From Granulosicoccus sp947495035 (GTDB taxonomy: Bacteria > Pseudomonadota > Gammaproteobacteria > Granulosicoccales > Granulosicoccaceae), in the NCBI RefSeq assembly GCF_050589605.1, contig NZ_JBNGOO010000001.1: a stretch of DNA of 64,000 bases. One strand, written 5' to 3'. The notes under the pieces are model-generated. The model was not told the DNA's origin. It saw only the letters and a list, made by a program, of their open reading frames with translations, and searched no databases. Shown here piece after piece: positions 24,555 through 33,907 of the stretch. Position 1 is the stretch's first letter; the number at the start of each line of letters is the position of its first letter. Both the position numbers and the translations under genes were made by a program.

Positions 24555-25661
24555 ATGAAAGCGAGCAACAGCAAATCGACTGGCGATGCCGGCAGAAAGC
24601 CGACCCTGAGCGATGTTGCGCGCACGGCCGGGGTCAGTTATGCAACGGCCGATCGGGTAATCAACGAGCGTGGCAATGTCGCCCAGAAATCGGTTCGAAA
24701 AGTCCAGGAGGCGATGGCAGAGCTGGGCTATGTGCGTAACGTTGCGGCGGCCAATCTGTCACGCCAGCGAACCTATCGCCTGGCTTTCCTGCTGCCCAAG
24801 GGGCGCAACGCCTTCTTTTCACGTGTGCGTGCCCATCTGGATGGGCTGTTGGGTCATCTGATCGCCGACCAGGTCAGTGTTGATGTCATCGAAATCGATG
24901 CCTTCGAGGTGACAGGGCTGAAGAACAGTCTTGTTGGCATTGCACATACCGGCTACGATGGATTGGCGGTGGTCGGCTTGCAGGCCGCCGAGATCGAAGA
25001 GCCACTCAGAGCCTTGCAGGAACAGGGTACGGCCATCGTCGGCCTCGTATCGGATCTGCCTGCGCAATTCCGCGCTGCCTATGTCGGCATCGACAACGTT
25101 GCCGCAGGCCGTACCGCAGGCCGCTTGTTGGGTCTGTCACATGCTGGCCGCAAGGGACGAGTGCAAGTGATTGCAGGATCGCTGGAGGCCCGTGACCACG
25201 TGGATCGCCTGAGCGGATTTCGCGAAGTCATCGGCCAGGATTATCCGAAAATCGAATTGCTGGAACCCATCATGACGCGTGATGATGCGCGCCTGGTTGG
25301 TGCCGTCGTGCAACAGGCCCTGACTGCTGACCCGAAGGTCACGGCGGTCTACAACGTGGGGGCCGGCAATAGCGGGCTGGTTGCCACGCTGGAACGAAGT
25401 GTTCGCCCCAAGCGTTTCTTCTGCATCGTGCATGAGCTGGTACCGCATACCCACAAGGCACTATCGAACCGACAGGTTGATCTCGTGATCGACCAACGAC
25501 CGGATGTGGAAGTCAACCGCGCACTCACGATTCTGAAAGCCCTGATCGATGGACGAGACATACCTCCCATGCAGGAGCTCGTACCGACGATTTACGTCAG
25601 GGACAACCTGCCATCCCATATTCCCGACACCAAGTGGAACGACATAAAAGACCATGACTGA
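24555..25661 (+). CDS. LacI-family regulator of the sugar operon
   Basis: 368 residues. The LacI helix-turn-helix lies at residues about 16-45 (LSDVARTAGVSYATADRVINERG) with the hinge after it. The rest is a periplasmic-binding-protein-like sensor domain, suited to a sugar effector. It is the first gene of an apparent seven-gene operon and overlaps xylA by 8 nt. Twin palindromes immediately upstream are the likely operators. By context the inducer is the sugar imported by the downstream ABC system or a derivative of it. Confidence 0.92.
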   Translation: MKASNSKSTGDAGRKPTLSDVARTAGVSYATADRVINERGNVAQKSVRKVQEAMAELGYVRNVAAANLSRQRTYRLAFLLPKGRNAFFSRVRAHLDGLLGHLIADQVSVDVIEIDAFEVTGLKNSLVGIAHTGYDGLAVVGLQAAEIEEPLRALQEQGTAIVGLVSDLPAQFRAAYVGIDNVAAGRTAGRLLGLSHAGRKGRVQVIAGSLEARDHVDRLSGFREVIGQDYPKIELLEPIMTRDDARLVGAVVQQALTADPKVTAVYNVGAGNSGLVATLERSVRPKRFFCIVHELVPHTHKALSNRQVDLVIDQRPDVEVNRALTILKALIDGRDIPPMQELVPTIYVRDNLPSHIPDTKWNDIKDHD

Positions 25662-26949
25662 TTTCTTTACCGGTATTGACAAGCTGGAATACAACCCTGA
25701 CTCCACATCGCTGGCGTTTCGACACTACAATCCCGAGGAAATGCTGCTCGGCAAGCGTATGGAGGATCACCTGCGCTTTGCGGTAGCCTACTGGCACAGT
25801 TTTGCCTGGCCGGGTGGGGACCCTTTCGGTGGGGCAACCTTCGAGCGTCCCTGGTTCGGCGAGACGATGGAACTGGCGCGCCTGAAAGCCGATGTGGCTT
25901 TCGAGATGTTCGATATTCTGGGGGCTCCCTACTTCTGCTGGCACGATGCCGACATTCGTCCCGAAGGAGACAGTTTCAAGGAAAGCCGCAGAAATTTCGA
26001 AGACATCATCGATTATCTGGCGGAGAAGATGGAACACAGCCAGACGCGCTTGCTGTGGGGTACAGCCAACATGTTCAGCCATCGCCGTTTCATGTCCGGC
26101 GCTGCCACGAACCCCGACCCGGAAATCTTCGCGTGGTCTGCAGCCACGGTCAAGTTGTGCATGGACGCCACGCAGAAACTTGGCGGCGAGAACTATGTCC
26201 TGTGGGGTGGTCGTGAAGGTTACGAGACGCTCCTGAATACCGATCTGAAGCGCGAAAGGGCTCAGGCCGGGCGTTTTCTGCAGATGGTGGTCGACTACAA
26301 GCACAAGATCGGTTTCAAGGGGGCCATTCTGGTGGAGCCGAAGCCGCAGGAGCCATCGAAGCATCAGTATGACTTCGATGTCGCGACGGTTTATGGATTC
26401 CTGAAGGAATTCGGTCTCGAGAGCGAGGTGCAGATGAATATCGAACAGGGACACGCCATCCTGGCAGGGCATTCGTTCGAACATGAGCTGGCACTGGCGG
26501 CTTCGCTGGGCATTCTCGGCTCGATCGACATGAATCGCAACGACTACCAGTCAGGCTGGGATACCGACCAGTTCCCCAACAATGTGCCTGAAGTGGCCTT
26601 GGCTTATTACGAGGTTCTGCGAGCCGGTGGCTTCAAGACCGGTGGCACCAACTTCGATGCCAAGCTGCGTCGTCAATCGCTGGATCCGCTGGATCTGATT
26701 GCTGGACATGCTGGCGCGATGGACGTCTGCGCTCGTGGGCTGAAGGCGGCAGTGGCAATGCTGGAAGACGGTACGCTCGAGAACAAGCGCAATGAGCGCT
26801 ACGCCGGTTGGGACAGCGAGTACGGCAAGTCGCTGCTGCAGAGCGACCTTGCCAGCATTGCCGATGATGTCGAGTCCAGCGGCATCGATCCACAGCCCAG
26901 ATCAGGTCAACAGGAAGTGCTGGAAAATCTTGTCAATCGTTTCGTTTGA
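25654..26949 (+). CDS. xylA: Xylose isomerase
   Basis: 431 residues, the size of class II enzymes. It aligns well with E. coli XylA from memory: LAFRHYNPEEMLLGKRMEDHLRFA, CWHDADIRPEG with the active-site His-Asp pair, LLWGTANMF, ENYVLWGGREGYETLLNTD and EPKPQEPSKHQYDFD with metal-binding Glu and the catalytic Lys. GWDTDQFP and the C-terminal NFDAKLRRQS are also intact. The reaction is D-xylose to D-xylulose. One segment, NIEQGHAILAGHSF, differs from the usual NIEANHATLAGHSF. No xylulokinase follows; the sugar actually used could be another aldose. Confidence 0.93.
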   Translation: MTDFFTGIDKLEYNPDSTSLAFRHYNPEEMLLGKRMEDHLRFAVAYWHSFAWPGGDPFGGATFERPWFGETMELARLKADVAFEMFDILGAPYFCWHDADIRPEGDSFKESRRNFEDIIDYLAEKMEHSQTRLLWGTANMFSHRRFMSGAATNPDPEIFAWSAATVKLCMDATQKLGGENYVLWGGREGYETLLNTDLKRERAQAGRFLQMVVDYKHKIGFKGAILVEPKPQEPSKHQYDFDVATVYGFLKEFGLESEVQMNIEQGHAILAGHSFEHELALAASLGILGSIDMNRNDYQSGWDTDQFPNNVPEVALAYYEVLRAGGFKTGGTNFDAKLRRQSLDPLDLIAGHAGAMDVCARGLKAAVAMLEDGTLENKRNERYAGWDSEYGKSLLQSDLASIADDVESSGIDPQPRSGQQEVLENLVNRFV

Positions 26950-26985
26950 TTGATCAGTTCAATTGCCAAACCGGAGGAAGAGATC

Positions 26986-28041
26986 ATGAGGAACCTGAAA
27001 GGCCCAGCGCTGTTTCTGGCTCAGTTTGCCGGGGATGAAGCCCCGTTCAACAGCTGGGACAGCATCACCAAGTGGGCAGCGGACTGTGGTTACAAGGGCG
27101 TGCAGGTGCCCAGCTGGGATGCGCGCCTGATCGATCTGGACAAGGCCGCAAGCAGCAAGGACTATTGTGATGAATTCAAGGGCAAGGCATTGGCAAACGG
27201 TGTTGAAGTCACTGAACTGTCCACCCATCTGCAGGGTCAGTTGGTAGCCGTACACCCGGCCTACGACACGGCATTCGATGGCTTTGCCGACCCATCCGTT
27301 CGTGGCAACCCGAAAGCGCGACAGGCCTGGGCTGTGGATCAGGTCATGAAGGCCGTCTCGGCATCAGCCAATATGGGTATCAGGAATCATGCATCGTTTT
27401 CCGGCGCTCTGGCCTGGCCGTATCTGTATCCCTGGCCACAGCGTCCCGCCGGGCTGGTAGAGACCGCTTTCGATGAGCTGGCTGCCCGCTGGCGTCCGAT
27501 TCTCGATCATGCCGATGAAAACGATGTCAATATCTGTTACGAGATTCATCCGGGTGAAGACCTGCATGATGGCGTGACCTTCGAGATGTTCCTGGAGCGG
27601 GTGGACAACCACGCGCGTTGCAACATGTTGTATGACCCATCGCATTACGTACTGCAATGCCTGGACTATCTCGACAATATCGACATCTACAAGGACCGCA
27701 TCAAGATGTTTCATGTCAAGGATGCCGAGTTCAATCCGACCGGTCGCCAGGGTGTGTACTCCGGTTACCAGTCATGGGTGGATCGTGCGGGGCGTTTCCG
27801 ATCATTGGGCGATGGTCAGGTTGACTTTGTGTCCATCTTCTCCAAGATGGCTGCCAACGATTTCGATGGCTGGGCCGTTGTCGAGTGGGAGTGCTGTCTG
27901 AAGCATCCGGAAGACGGTGCAAGGGAGGGGGCTCAGTTTGTCGCCGACCACATCATCCGTGTCACCGAGCGTGCCTTTGACGATTTCGCGGACGGGGGAA
28001 CCGATGAGGCTGCCAACCGCAAGATGCTGGGGATCGACTGA
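26986..28041 (+). CDS. Sugar phosphate isomerase/epimerase family TIM-barrel protein
   Basis: 351 residues from ATG 26986, preceded by a strong ribosome-binding site ggagga; a TTG 12 codons earlier is unlikely. AP-endonuclease-2-like TIM barrel: GYKGVQVPSWD near the N-terminus, CYEIHPGEDLHDG and DPSHYVLQ supplying metal-binding residues, then FHVKDAEF and EWECCLKHP. Relatives include hydroxypyruvate isomerase, inosose dehydratase and 3-keto-sugar epimerases or hydrolases. With the Gfo/Idh/MocA gene directly after it (1-nt overlap), oxidation and epimerisation or cleavage of a keto-sugar is a plausible pairing. Confidence 0.87.
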   Translation: MRNLKGPALFLAQFAGDEAPFNSWDSITKWAADCGYKGVQVPSWDARLIDLDKAASSKDYCDEFKGKALANGVEVTELSTHLQGQLVAVHPAYDTAFDGFADPSVRGNPKARQAWAVDQVMKAVSASANMGIRNHASFSGALAWPYLYPWPQRPAGLVETAFDELAARWRPILDHADENDVNICYEIHPGEDLHDGVTFEMFLERVDNHARCNMLYDPSHYVLQCLDYLDNIDIYKDRIKMFHVKDAEFNPTGRQGVYSGYQSWVDRAGRFRSLGDGQVDFVSIFSKMAANDFDGWAVVEWECCLKHPEDGAREGAQFVADHIIRVTERAFDDFADGGTDEAANRKMLGID

Positions 28042-29186
28042 TGGCACATTCGGGTAGAGTTCGTCTGGGAATGGTCGGTGGTGGCAACGACGCTTTCATC
28101 GGCGGTGTTCACCGGATTGCATCGCGCATAGATGATCGGTTCGAGCTGCTTGCCGGCGCCCTGTCATCCACGCCTGAAAAGTCACAGGCCTCGGGTGAGG
28201 CGCTGGGTCTGCCGCGCATCTACGATGATTTCACGCAGATGGCTACAGCGGAGGCGGCTCTGGATGACGGCATCGAAGCGGTCTCCATCGTGACACCCAA
28301 TCACATGCACTTCGCCGCGGCGAAGGAATTTCTGGAACGCGACATCCATGTCATCTGCGACAAGCCTCTGACCGCCACGATGGAGGAAGCCCAGGCCATG
28401 GCCAAGGCGGTGGAGAGCTCCAAAGCCCTGTTCGTGCTCACGCACAATTACACGGCCTATCCCATGATTCGTCAGGCCAGGGCCATGATTACCGCTGGTG
28501 AGTTGGGGGAGATTCGTGTCGTTCAGGCCGAGTATCCGCAGGACTGGTTGACGGAGTCTCTGGAAAAGGAAGGTCTGAAGCAGGCGGAGTGGCGAACCGA
28601 TCCGGCGCGCTCGGGTGCAGGTGGTTCGGTAGGAGATATCGGTACGCATGCACACAATCTGGCCTGTTTCGTCACGGGCCTGACAGTGGAGAAACTGGCC
28701 GCCGATCTGCAGTGTTTCGGCGCAGGCCGGGAACTGGATGACAACGTTCATACCTTGTTGCGCTTTGCCGGTGGCGCGCGCGGCATGCTGTGGTGTAGCC
28801 AGGTCGCGCCCGGTAACGAGAATGGCCTGAAGCTGCGGGTCTATGGCAGCAAGGGTGGCCTGGAATGGAGTCAGGAGGACCCGAACTATCTGTGGTTCAC
28901 CCGACAGGGCAAGCCGAAGCAACTGGTAACGCGATCCGGGGCCGGGGCCAACGAGGCCGCAGCCTCTGTCTCTCGTGTACCGGCAGGTCATCCGGAAGGT
29001 TATCTGGAAGGGTTTGCCAATCTGTATACAGAAGCCGCTGAGGCAATACGTGCCGTACAGTCCGGCGCCTCGCGGGAAAGCGCGATGGGCCTGTTGCCGG
29101 GGATCGAGCAGGGTATGGCCGGCATGGCGTTCATTACTGCCTGTGTCGAGTCTTCAGCCCGGGATGCTGCCTGGGTGAGCCTGTAA
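28041..29186 (+). CDS. Gfo/Idh/MocA-family sugar dehydrogenase
   Basis: 381 residues. Rossmann NAD(P)-binding motif GMVGGGNDAFIGG (residues 10-22), the consensus VSIVTPNHMHFAAAKEFLE and the catalytic-Lys motif CDKPLT, then VGDIGTHAHNLACFVTG with the conserved Asp and His. Family enzymes oxidise or reduce a hydroxyl group on sugars or inositols. It overlaps both neighbours by 1 nt, showing tight translational coupling with the TIM-barrel isomerase and the ABC ATPase. Substrate unknown. Confidence 0.9.
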   Translation: MAHSGRVRLGMVGGGNDAFIGGVHRIASRIDDRFELLAGALSSTPEKSQASGEALGLPRIYDDFTQMATAEAALDDGIEAVSIVTPNHMHFAAAKEFLERDIHVICDKPLTATMEEAQAMAKAVESSKALFVLTHNYTAYPMIRQARAMITAGELGEIRVVQAEYPQDWLTESLEKEGLKQAEWRTDPARSGAGGSVGDIGTHAHNLACFVTGLTVEKLAADLQCFGAGRELDDNVHTLLRFAGGARGMLWCSQVAPGNENGLKLRVYGSKGGLEWSQEDPNYLWFTRQGKPKQLVTRSGAGANEAAASVSRVPAGHPEGYLEGFANLYTEAAEAIRAVQSGASRESAMGLLPGIEQGMAGMAFITACVESSARDAAWVSL

Positions 29187-30730
29187 TGACCACCTCCGTT
29201 CTCGCTTTGCAGGGCGTCAGCAAGCGTTTTGGCCCGATCGAGGTGCTGCACGATATCGACCTGACGCTGCGTTCGGGCGAGGTGCATGCCCTGATCGGCG
29301 AGAACGGGGCGGGCAAGTCCACCACCATGAAAATCCTGGCGGGTTATCAGCCGGCAAGCGAGGGTGAGATTCTGCTGGACGGCAAGCCGGTCAGATTCGG
29401 CAGCCTGCACGAAGGTGAAGAGGCCGGCATCGTCATGATCCATCAGGAATTCAACCTGGCCGAACAGCTGACGGTGGAACAGAACATCTTCCTGGGACGC
29501 GAGCTGAAAAAGGGCTGGCTGCTGGACAAGTCCGAGATGCGGCGTCTGACCCGACGCTATCTGCAACGAGTCGAATGTTCGGTCGATCCGGATACTCTGG
29601 TGTCAGACTTGTCGAATTCCGAAAAACAGATGGTGGAGATTGCCAAGGCCCTGTCGCGCGACGCACGCGTACTGATCATGGATGAGCCCACCGCCGTGTT
29701 GACCAACCGGGAAACCGGAGTCCTGTTCGAACAGGTTCGTGCCTTGCGCTCTGCCGGTACGGCCATTCTGTTTACCTCGCACAAGCTGGATGAGGTGGCG
29801 GAAGTCTCCGATCAGATCACCGTCATGCGCGATGGCTCCGTGGTGTATTCGGGACCGAGCGCGGATATTGATGAGGATCGCATGGCCACGACCATGGTCG
29901 GCCGGGATGTCTCGGACCTCTACCCGGTTAAGCCGGCTCTGCCGGATACCGGGGAAACGGTACTGCGCGTAAGGGGGCTGACCGTACCGGGGTTTGCCAA
30001 CGACCTGTCGTTCAGCCTGAAGAAGGGGGAGATACTGGGCATTGGCGGCTTGATCGGTTCCGGACGAACCGAGGCCATGGAAGGGCTGTGCGGTCTGCGA
30101 ACGGCCACGGCCGAGTCGGTGGAACTGTTCGACGAAGAGGTGCAGCTGAAGACTCCCGGTGAGGCTCAGCGTCGCGGACTGTGCTATCTGACCGAAGATC
30201 GCAAGCTGCGAGGTCTGGTTCTGGACTGGGGTATGCGCGAGAACCTGACCTTGCAGACCCTGTACAAGTTCGGTTCGTTCATGATCGACAGTCGTGCGGA
30301 AGATGTGGCGCTCAACCAGGCCATTGCCGAGTTCGATATTCGTTCGGGCAGCCGCACGGTGCGGGTAGGCAATCTCTCCGGCGGCAATCAGCAGAAACTG
30401 TTGCTGGCCAAGGTGATGCTGTCCGAACCCCGGATCCTGATCGTCGATGAGCCAACCAGAGGCATCGACATCGGTACCAAGCAGCAGATATACGTGTTCC
30501 TGCGCAAACTGGCAGCGCAGGGACATGCCGTCATCATGATCACATCGGAAATGCCGGAACTGATCGGCCTGGCAGATCGCATCCTGGTCATGCGGCTGGG
30601 ACAGATCGCCGGTAGCCTGGACAGCCAGGCAATTTCCGAAGATTCCATCGTTCGCCTCTCCATGGGTCTTGAGGCAACCTCATCCAACACAGCTGCGGAT
30701 TCACCGTTGGCTCACGACAGATTGCTATGA
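29186..30730 (+). CDS. Sugar ABC importer, dual ATP-binding protein (RbsA/XylG type)
   Basis: 514 residues with two fused ABC domains. The first has Walker A GENGAGKST (about residue 37) and Walker B VLIMDEPTAVL. The second has a degenerate Walker A (GLIGSGRTE), as usual in this group, with signature LSGGNQQKLLLAK and Walker B ILIVDEPTRGID. Ribose/xylose/galactose-type importers have this layout, with one ATPase polypeptide per dimer. It overlaps the permease gene by 4 nt (ATGA). Confidence 0.95.
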   Translation: MTTSVLALQGVSKRFGPIEVLHDIDLTLRSGEVHALIGENGAGKSTTMKILAGYQPASEGEILLDGKPVRFGSLHEGEEAGIVMIHQEFNLAEQLTVEQNIFLGRELKKGWLLDKSEMRRLTRRYLQRVECSVDPDTLVSDLSNSEKQMVEIAKALSRDARVLIMDEPTAVLTNRETGVLFEQVRALRSAGTAILFTSHKLDEVAEVSDQITVMRDGSVVYSGPSADIDEDRMATTMVGRDVSDLYPVKPALPDTGETVLRVRGLTVPGFANDLSFSLKKGEILGIGGLIGSGRTEAMEGLCGLRTATAESVELFDEEVQLKTPGEAQRRGLCYLTEDRKLRGLVLDWGMRENLTLQTLYKFGSFMIDSRAEDVALNQAIAEFDIRSGSRTVRVGNLSGGNQQKLLLAKVMLSEPRILIVDEPTRGIDIGTKQQIYVFLRKLAAQGHAVIMITSEMPELIGLADRILVMRLGQIAGSLDSQAISEDSIVRLSMGLEATSSNTAADSPLAHDRLL

Positions 30731-31731
30731 GCGACGCGACAACTTCACCATCACCGACCAGAATCAAGCTGCCGTCCATGGCCGTTATCGGCCCGGTACT
30801 CGCGCTGATCGTGCTGGTTGCCATCGGTGCGATGATGAATTCCAATTTTCTCAGCGCCGCAAACATCACCAATGTGCTGGCCCGGTCGGCCTTCATCGGC
30901 ATCATTGCCGTGGGCATGACATTCGTCATCACCTCGGGCGGACTGGATCTGTCCGTCGGGTCCATGGCTGCCTTCATTGCCGGCCTGATGATACTGGTGA
31001 TGAATGCCGCCCTGCCCAGTCTCGGGGTTGGCATACCGATCATTCTTCTGGGCATGGCAGTTGCCCTGATTGCGGGGCTGGCGGCGGGTCTGCTCAATGG
31101 TTTCCTGATCACGGCCCTCGGCATTGAAGCCTTCATTGTCACGCTGGGGTCCATGGGCATCTATCGCAGCCTCGTGACCTGGCTGGCCGATGGCGGCACC
31201 CTGTCGCTGGATTTTTCACTGCGAACCTTTTATCGGCCAGTGTATTTCGACGGCATTCTGGGTGTCAGCTGGCCCATCATCGTGTTTGCCGTGGTGGTCA
31301 TCGTTGGCCAGATCATCATGTCCCGCTCGGTGTTCGGCCGACATTGTGCCGCAACCGGCTCGAACGAACATGTCGCTCATTATTCCAATGTCAACGTCAA
31401 CCGCACGCGGCTGATCACCTATGCGGCGCTGGGTATTCTCGTCGGTATTGCCACGATCATGTACGTGCCCAGGCTCGGCTCCGCATCTTCCTCCACAGGG
31501 GTCTTGTGGGAGCTGGAAGCCATCGCTGCGGTGATCATCGGGGGCACGGTGCTCAAGGGCGGCTTCGGCCGAGTCTGGGGCACCGTCATTGGCGTACTGA
31601 TCCTGAGCCTCATCGACAATATCCTGAATCTCACGGATTTTGTGTCGCCCTATCTCAATGGAGCGATTCAGGGAATCATCATCATTCTCGCTGTCATCCT
31701 GCAGCGTGAGTCCAAAACGGCCAAGTCATGA
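30727..31731 (+). CDS. Sugar ABC importer permease (RbsC/XylH type)
   Basis: 334 residues with 8-10 predicted membrane helices. The family signature (ITSGGLDLSVGSMAAFIAG) lies near residue 75, and AAIAAVIIGGTVLKGGFG-like sequence near residue 260. It forms the membrane channel of the ribose-type importer with the ATPase just upstream. The binding-protein gene follows after 37 bp. Confidence 0.95.
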   Translation: MSDATTSPSPTRIKLPSMAVIGPVLALIVLVAIGAMMNSNFLSAANITNVLARSAFIGIIAVGMTFVITSGGLDLSVGSMAAFIAGLMILVMNAALPSLGVGIPIILLGMAVALIAGLAAGLLNGFLITALGIEAFIVTLGSMGIYRSLVTWLADGGTLSLDFSLRTFYRPVYFDGILGVSWPIIVFAVVVIVGQIIMSRSVFGRHCAATGSNEHVAHYSNVNVNRTRLITYAALGILVGIATIMYVPRLGSASSSTGVLWELEAIAAVIIGGTVLKGGFGRVWGTVIGVLILSLIDNILNLTDFVSPYLNGAIQGIIIILAVILQRESKTAKS

Positions 31732-31768
31732 TCGAAGCCGTCATTCTCAACCTCTTGGAGAAGAGCAA

Positions 31769-32713
31769 GTGAAGAAAACCACCCTAGTGTCCGCGGCTAT
31801 AGCTGCAAGCCTGTTTGCCGGTTCCGCGATGGCAGAAAGCAAAGTCATCGGTGTGTCCATCCCTGCTGCCACACACGGTTGGGCAGGCGGCATGAATTTT
31901 CACGCCAAGCAGACGGTTGAGCGTCTGGAGGCTGTGTACGAAGATCTGGATTTCGTGCTGGCCACTGCGTCCGATCCGGGCAAGCAGGTCAATGACATCG
32001 AAGACATGGTTGCCACACGCGGTATCGATGCGCTCGTGGTCCTGCCATTCGAATCAGACCCTCTGACGCCACCGATTCAAGCGGTAGCAGACAGCGGTGT
32101 CTGGGTAACCGTGGTAGACCGAGGCCTGTCCATCGACGGTATCGAGGATCTCTACGTGGCAGGGGACAACTCCGGCTTCGGCAAGGTCGCTGGCGAATTC
32201 ATGACGTCCAACATGCCTGATGGTGGGGACATCGTGGTATTTCGGGGTATTCCCACCACGATCGACAACGAGCGGGTGGATGCATTCACAGCCGCTATCG
32301 AAGGTTCAGGCATCAATGTGCTGGCCATGGAGCATGGCAACTGGAATCGGGATGACAGCTTCACGGTCATGGAAGATTTCCTGTCGAAGTACCCGAAGAT
32401 CGATGCGGTCTGGGCGTCAGACGATGACATGGCGATCGGTATCCTTGCAGCCATCGAGGCGGCCGGTCGTGATGACGTGCAGTTCGTTCTGGGTGGTGCA
32501 GGCATGAAGGAGATGATCAAGCGCACCGCCGATGGCGACAAGATGATCCCTGCCAATGTCACTTATCCGCCAGGCATGATCGCCACCGCAATTGAATTGA
32601 CGGCTGTGGGCATGACGTCCAGTGCTCCGGTATCCGGCACCTTCACCATCGGTTCCGTGCTGGTGACAGAAGAGAATGCGATGGACTTCTACTATCCTGA
32701 CAGCCCGTTCTGA
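31769..32713 (+). CDS. Periplasmic sugar-binding protein of the ABC importer
   Basis: 314 residues from a GTG at 31769, spaced correctly after ggag; the longer open frame overlaps the permease. The signal peptide is about residues 1-23 (ending GSAMA). The mature protein is a RbsB-like type I binding protein (VIGVSIPAATHGWAGG, NDIEDMVATRGIDALVVLP, VYAGDNSG-like VAGDNSGFGKVAGEF and VWASDDDMAIGILAAIE). It captures the sugar in the periplasm. It closes the operon; two inverted repeats follow. Confidence 0.94.
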   Translation: MKKTTLVSAAIAASLFAGSAMAESKVIGVSIPAATHGWAGGMNFHAKQTVERLEAVYEDLDFVLATASDPGKQVNDIEDMVATRGIDALVVLPFESDPLTPPIQAVADSGVWVTVVDRGLSIDGIEDLYVAGDNSGFGKVAGEFMTSNMPDGGDIVVFRGIPTTIDNERVDAFTAAIEGSGINVLAMEHGNWNRDDSFTVMEDFLSKYPKIDAVWASDDDMAIGILAAIEAAGRDDVQFVLGGAGMKEMIKRTADGDKMIPANVTYPPGMIATAIELTAVGMTSSAPVSGTFTIGSVLVTEENAMDFYYPDSPF

Positions 32714-32763
32714 TCCCTGCCGGTATAGCTGCAATCATTGCGCGAACAGTTGGCTGACACATT

Positions 32764-32817
32764 CAGCATGGCGCCCGCAGACAGGCACCATGACGTGCCG
32801 ATAGCGGCGCCATGCTG
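32764..32817. terminator. Compound inverted repeat after the sugar operon
   Basis: Perfect 12-bp outer arms cagcatggcgcc (32764-32775) and ggcgccatgctg (32806-32817) enclose a smaller ggcac/gtgcc stem. It lies 51 bp beyond the last operon gene and may stabilise or end the transcript. Confidence 0.5.
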
Positions 32818-32895
32818 ATGGTCAGGGTCCAGTCCACCGCCTGCCAGTGATTGCCTGTCATGTCGAGTCCTGCCGGGGTCGAGCGCATGACACAC

Positions 32896-32921
32896 CCGGC
32901 AGGCAGTTGAATGCCTGCCGG
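32896..32921. terminator. Hairpin between convergent sugar operon and LysR gene
   Basis: Perfect 10-bp stem ccggcaggca/tgcctgccgg with a 6-nt loop, 2 bp from the LysR stop. It could act in both directions; no strong T-run. Confidence 0.55.
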
Positions 32922-32923
32922 TA

Positions 32924-33799
32924 TTACCCTTGCAACAGACCGATGAATGCCTTGGCCGCTCGCGACAGGGTTCTGCCACGCAGACACACCGAACCCAGCC
33001 TTCGCTGCATCTCCAGACCACGGACGGGCACGGCAATGACGCCTTCATCGATCATGTTGCTGGGCAAGGCACTCCAGCCCAGCCCGACAGACACCATCAT
33101 CTTGATGGTCTCCAGGTAGTTGGTTTCCAGTGAGGTCTCCACCGAAACGTTGAACGGTTGCAGGGCCTCGAGCAGAATGGTGCGTGTCACCGTACCGCGC
33201 GCCGGCAGCACGGCATTGTAGGAGGTCAGTGTCTCGGCGGTAATCTCGATACCCGCCATGACCTTGCTGGCCAGTGGGTGATCCGGTGCGCACACGATGC
33301 TCAGGGGGTCCGGCCACACCAGTTCAGTGAGCAGCGCATTCTCCAGCTGATCGGGCAAGGTGACAACCGCCAGTTCGATGTGACCGCTGAGCACCTCATC
33401 ACAAGCCAGTTCCGAATCCATGAACAGCAGATCCAGCTCCACATCCGGGTAGGTCTGTGTGAAGCCCTTCAATACCGGGGGCAGGCGGTGAATGCCGACA
33501 TGGTGACTGGTCGCCAGTCTCAGTCGACCACCGACGTCCGCACCGAGTGACAGGACCTCATCACGACTGATCTGGATGTCCGCCAGGATGCGCCGACTGC
33601 TGGTCAGAAATTTCTGGCCGGCTTCGGTCAGCTGGATGCCGCGCCCCAGCCGGTCGAACAGGGTAACGCCCAGATCATCCTCCAGCGCGGCAACGCGTTT
33701 GCTCACCGCTGGCTGGGTCATGAACAGCTGTTCCGAGGCTCGGGAGAATGAACCGGACTCGGCGACGGCCACAAAGGCCTTCATGGTTGCAATATCCAT
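32924..33799 (-). CDS. LysR-family regulator divergent from leuC
   Basis: 291 residues from ATG 33799; a start 12 codons upstream would read through a palindrome. The winged helix is MKAFVAVAESGSFSRASEQLFMTQPAVSKRVAALE, followed by the LysR sensor domain. In many gammaproteobacteria a LysR gene sits divergent from leuC, and here it probably controls leucine synthesis; a broader CysB/CbbR-like role cannot be excluded. A perfect inverted repeat lies 3 bp upstream of its start. Confidence 0.9.
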   Translation of the reverse strand: MDIATMKAFVAVAESGSFSRASEQLFMTQPAVSKRVAALEDDLGVTLFDRLGRGIQLTEAGQKFLTSSRRILADIQISRDEVLSLGADVGGRLRLATSHHVGIHRLPPVLKGFTQTYPDVELDLLFMDSELACDEVLSGHIELAVVTLPDQLENALLTELVWPDPLSIVCAPDHPLASKVMAGIEITAETLTSYNAVLPARGTVTRTILLEALQPFNVSVETSLETNYLETIKMMVSVGLGWSALPSNMIDEGVIAVPVRGLEMQRRLGSVCLRGRTLSRAAKAFIGLLQG

Positions 33800-33802
33800 C
33801 AC

Positions 33803-33823
33803 TGTATTCCACCATGGAATACA
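33803..33823. promoter_or_regulatory. Palindrome in the LysR-leuC intergenic region
   Basis: Perfect 9-bp arms tgtattcca and tggaataca separated by 3 nt, of a size and T...A shape that fits a LysR-type box. It abuts the LysR start, suggesting autoregulation and control of leuC, which begins 85 bp away. Confidence 0.65.
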
Positions 33824-33907
33824 ATCAATAATCAATATGCATTTGAGTTATTTGATTGCAGCCGATAGAATTCACTTCCCGTAGAATTTCCAGAAAGGCG
33901 CAGGCAA

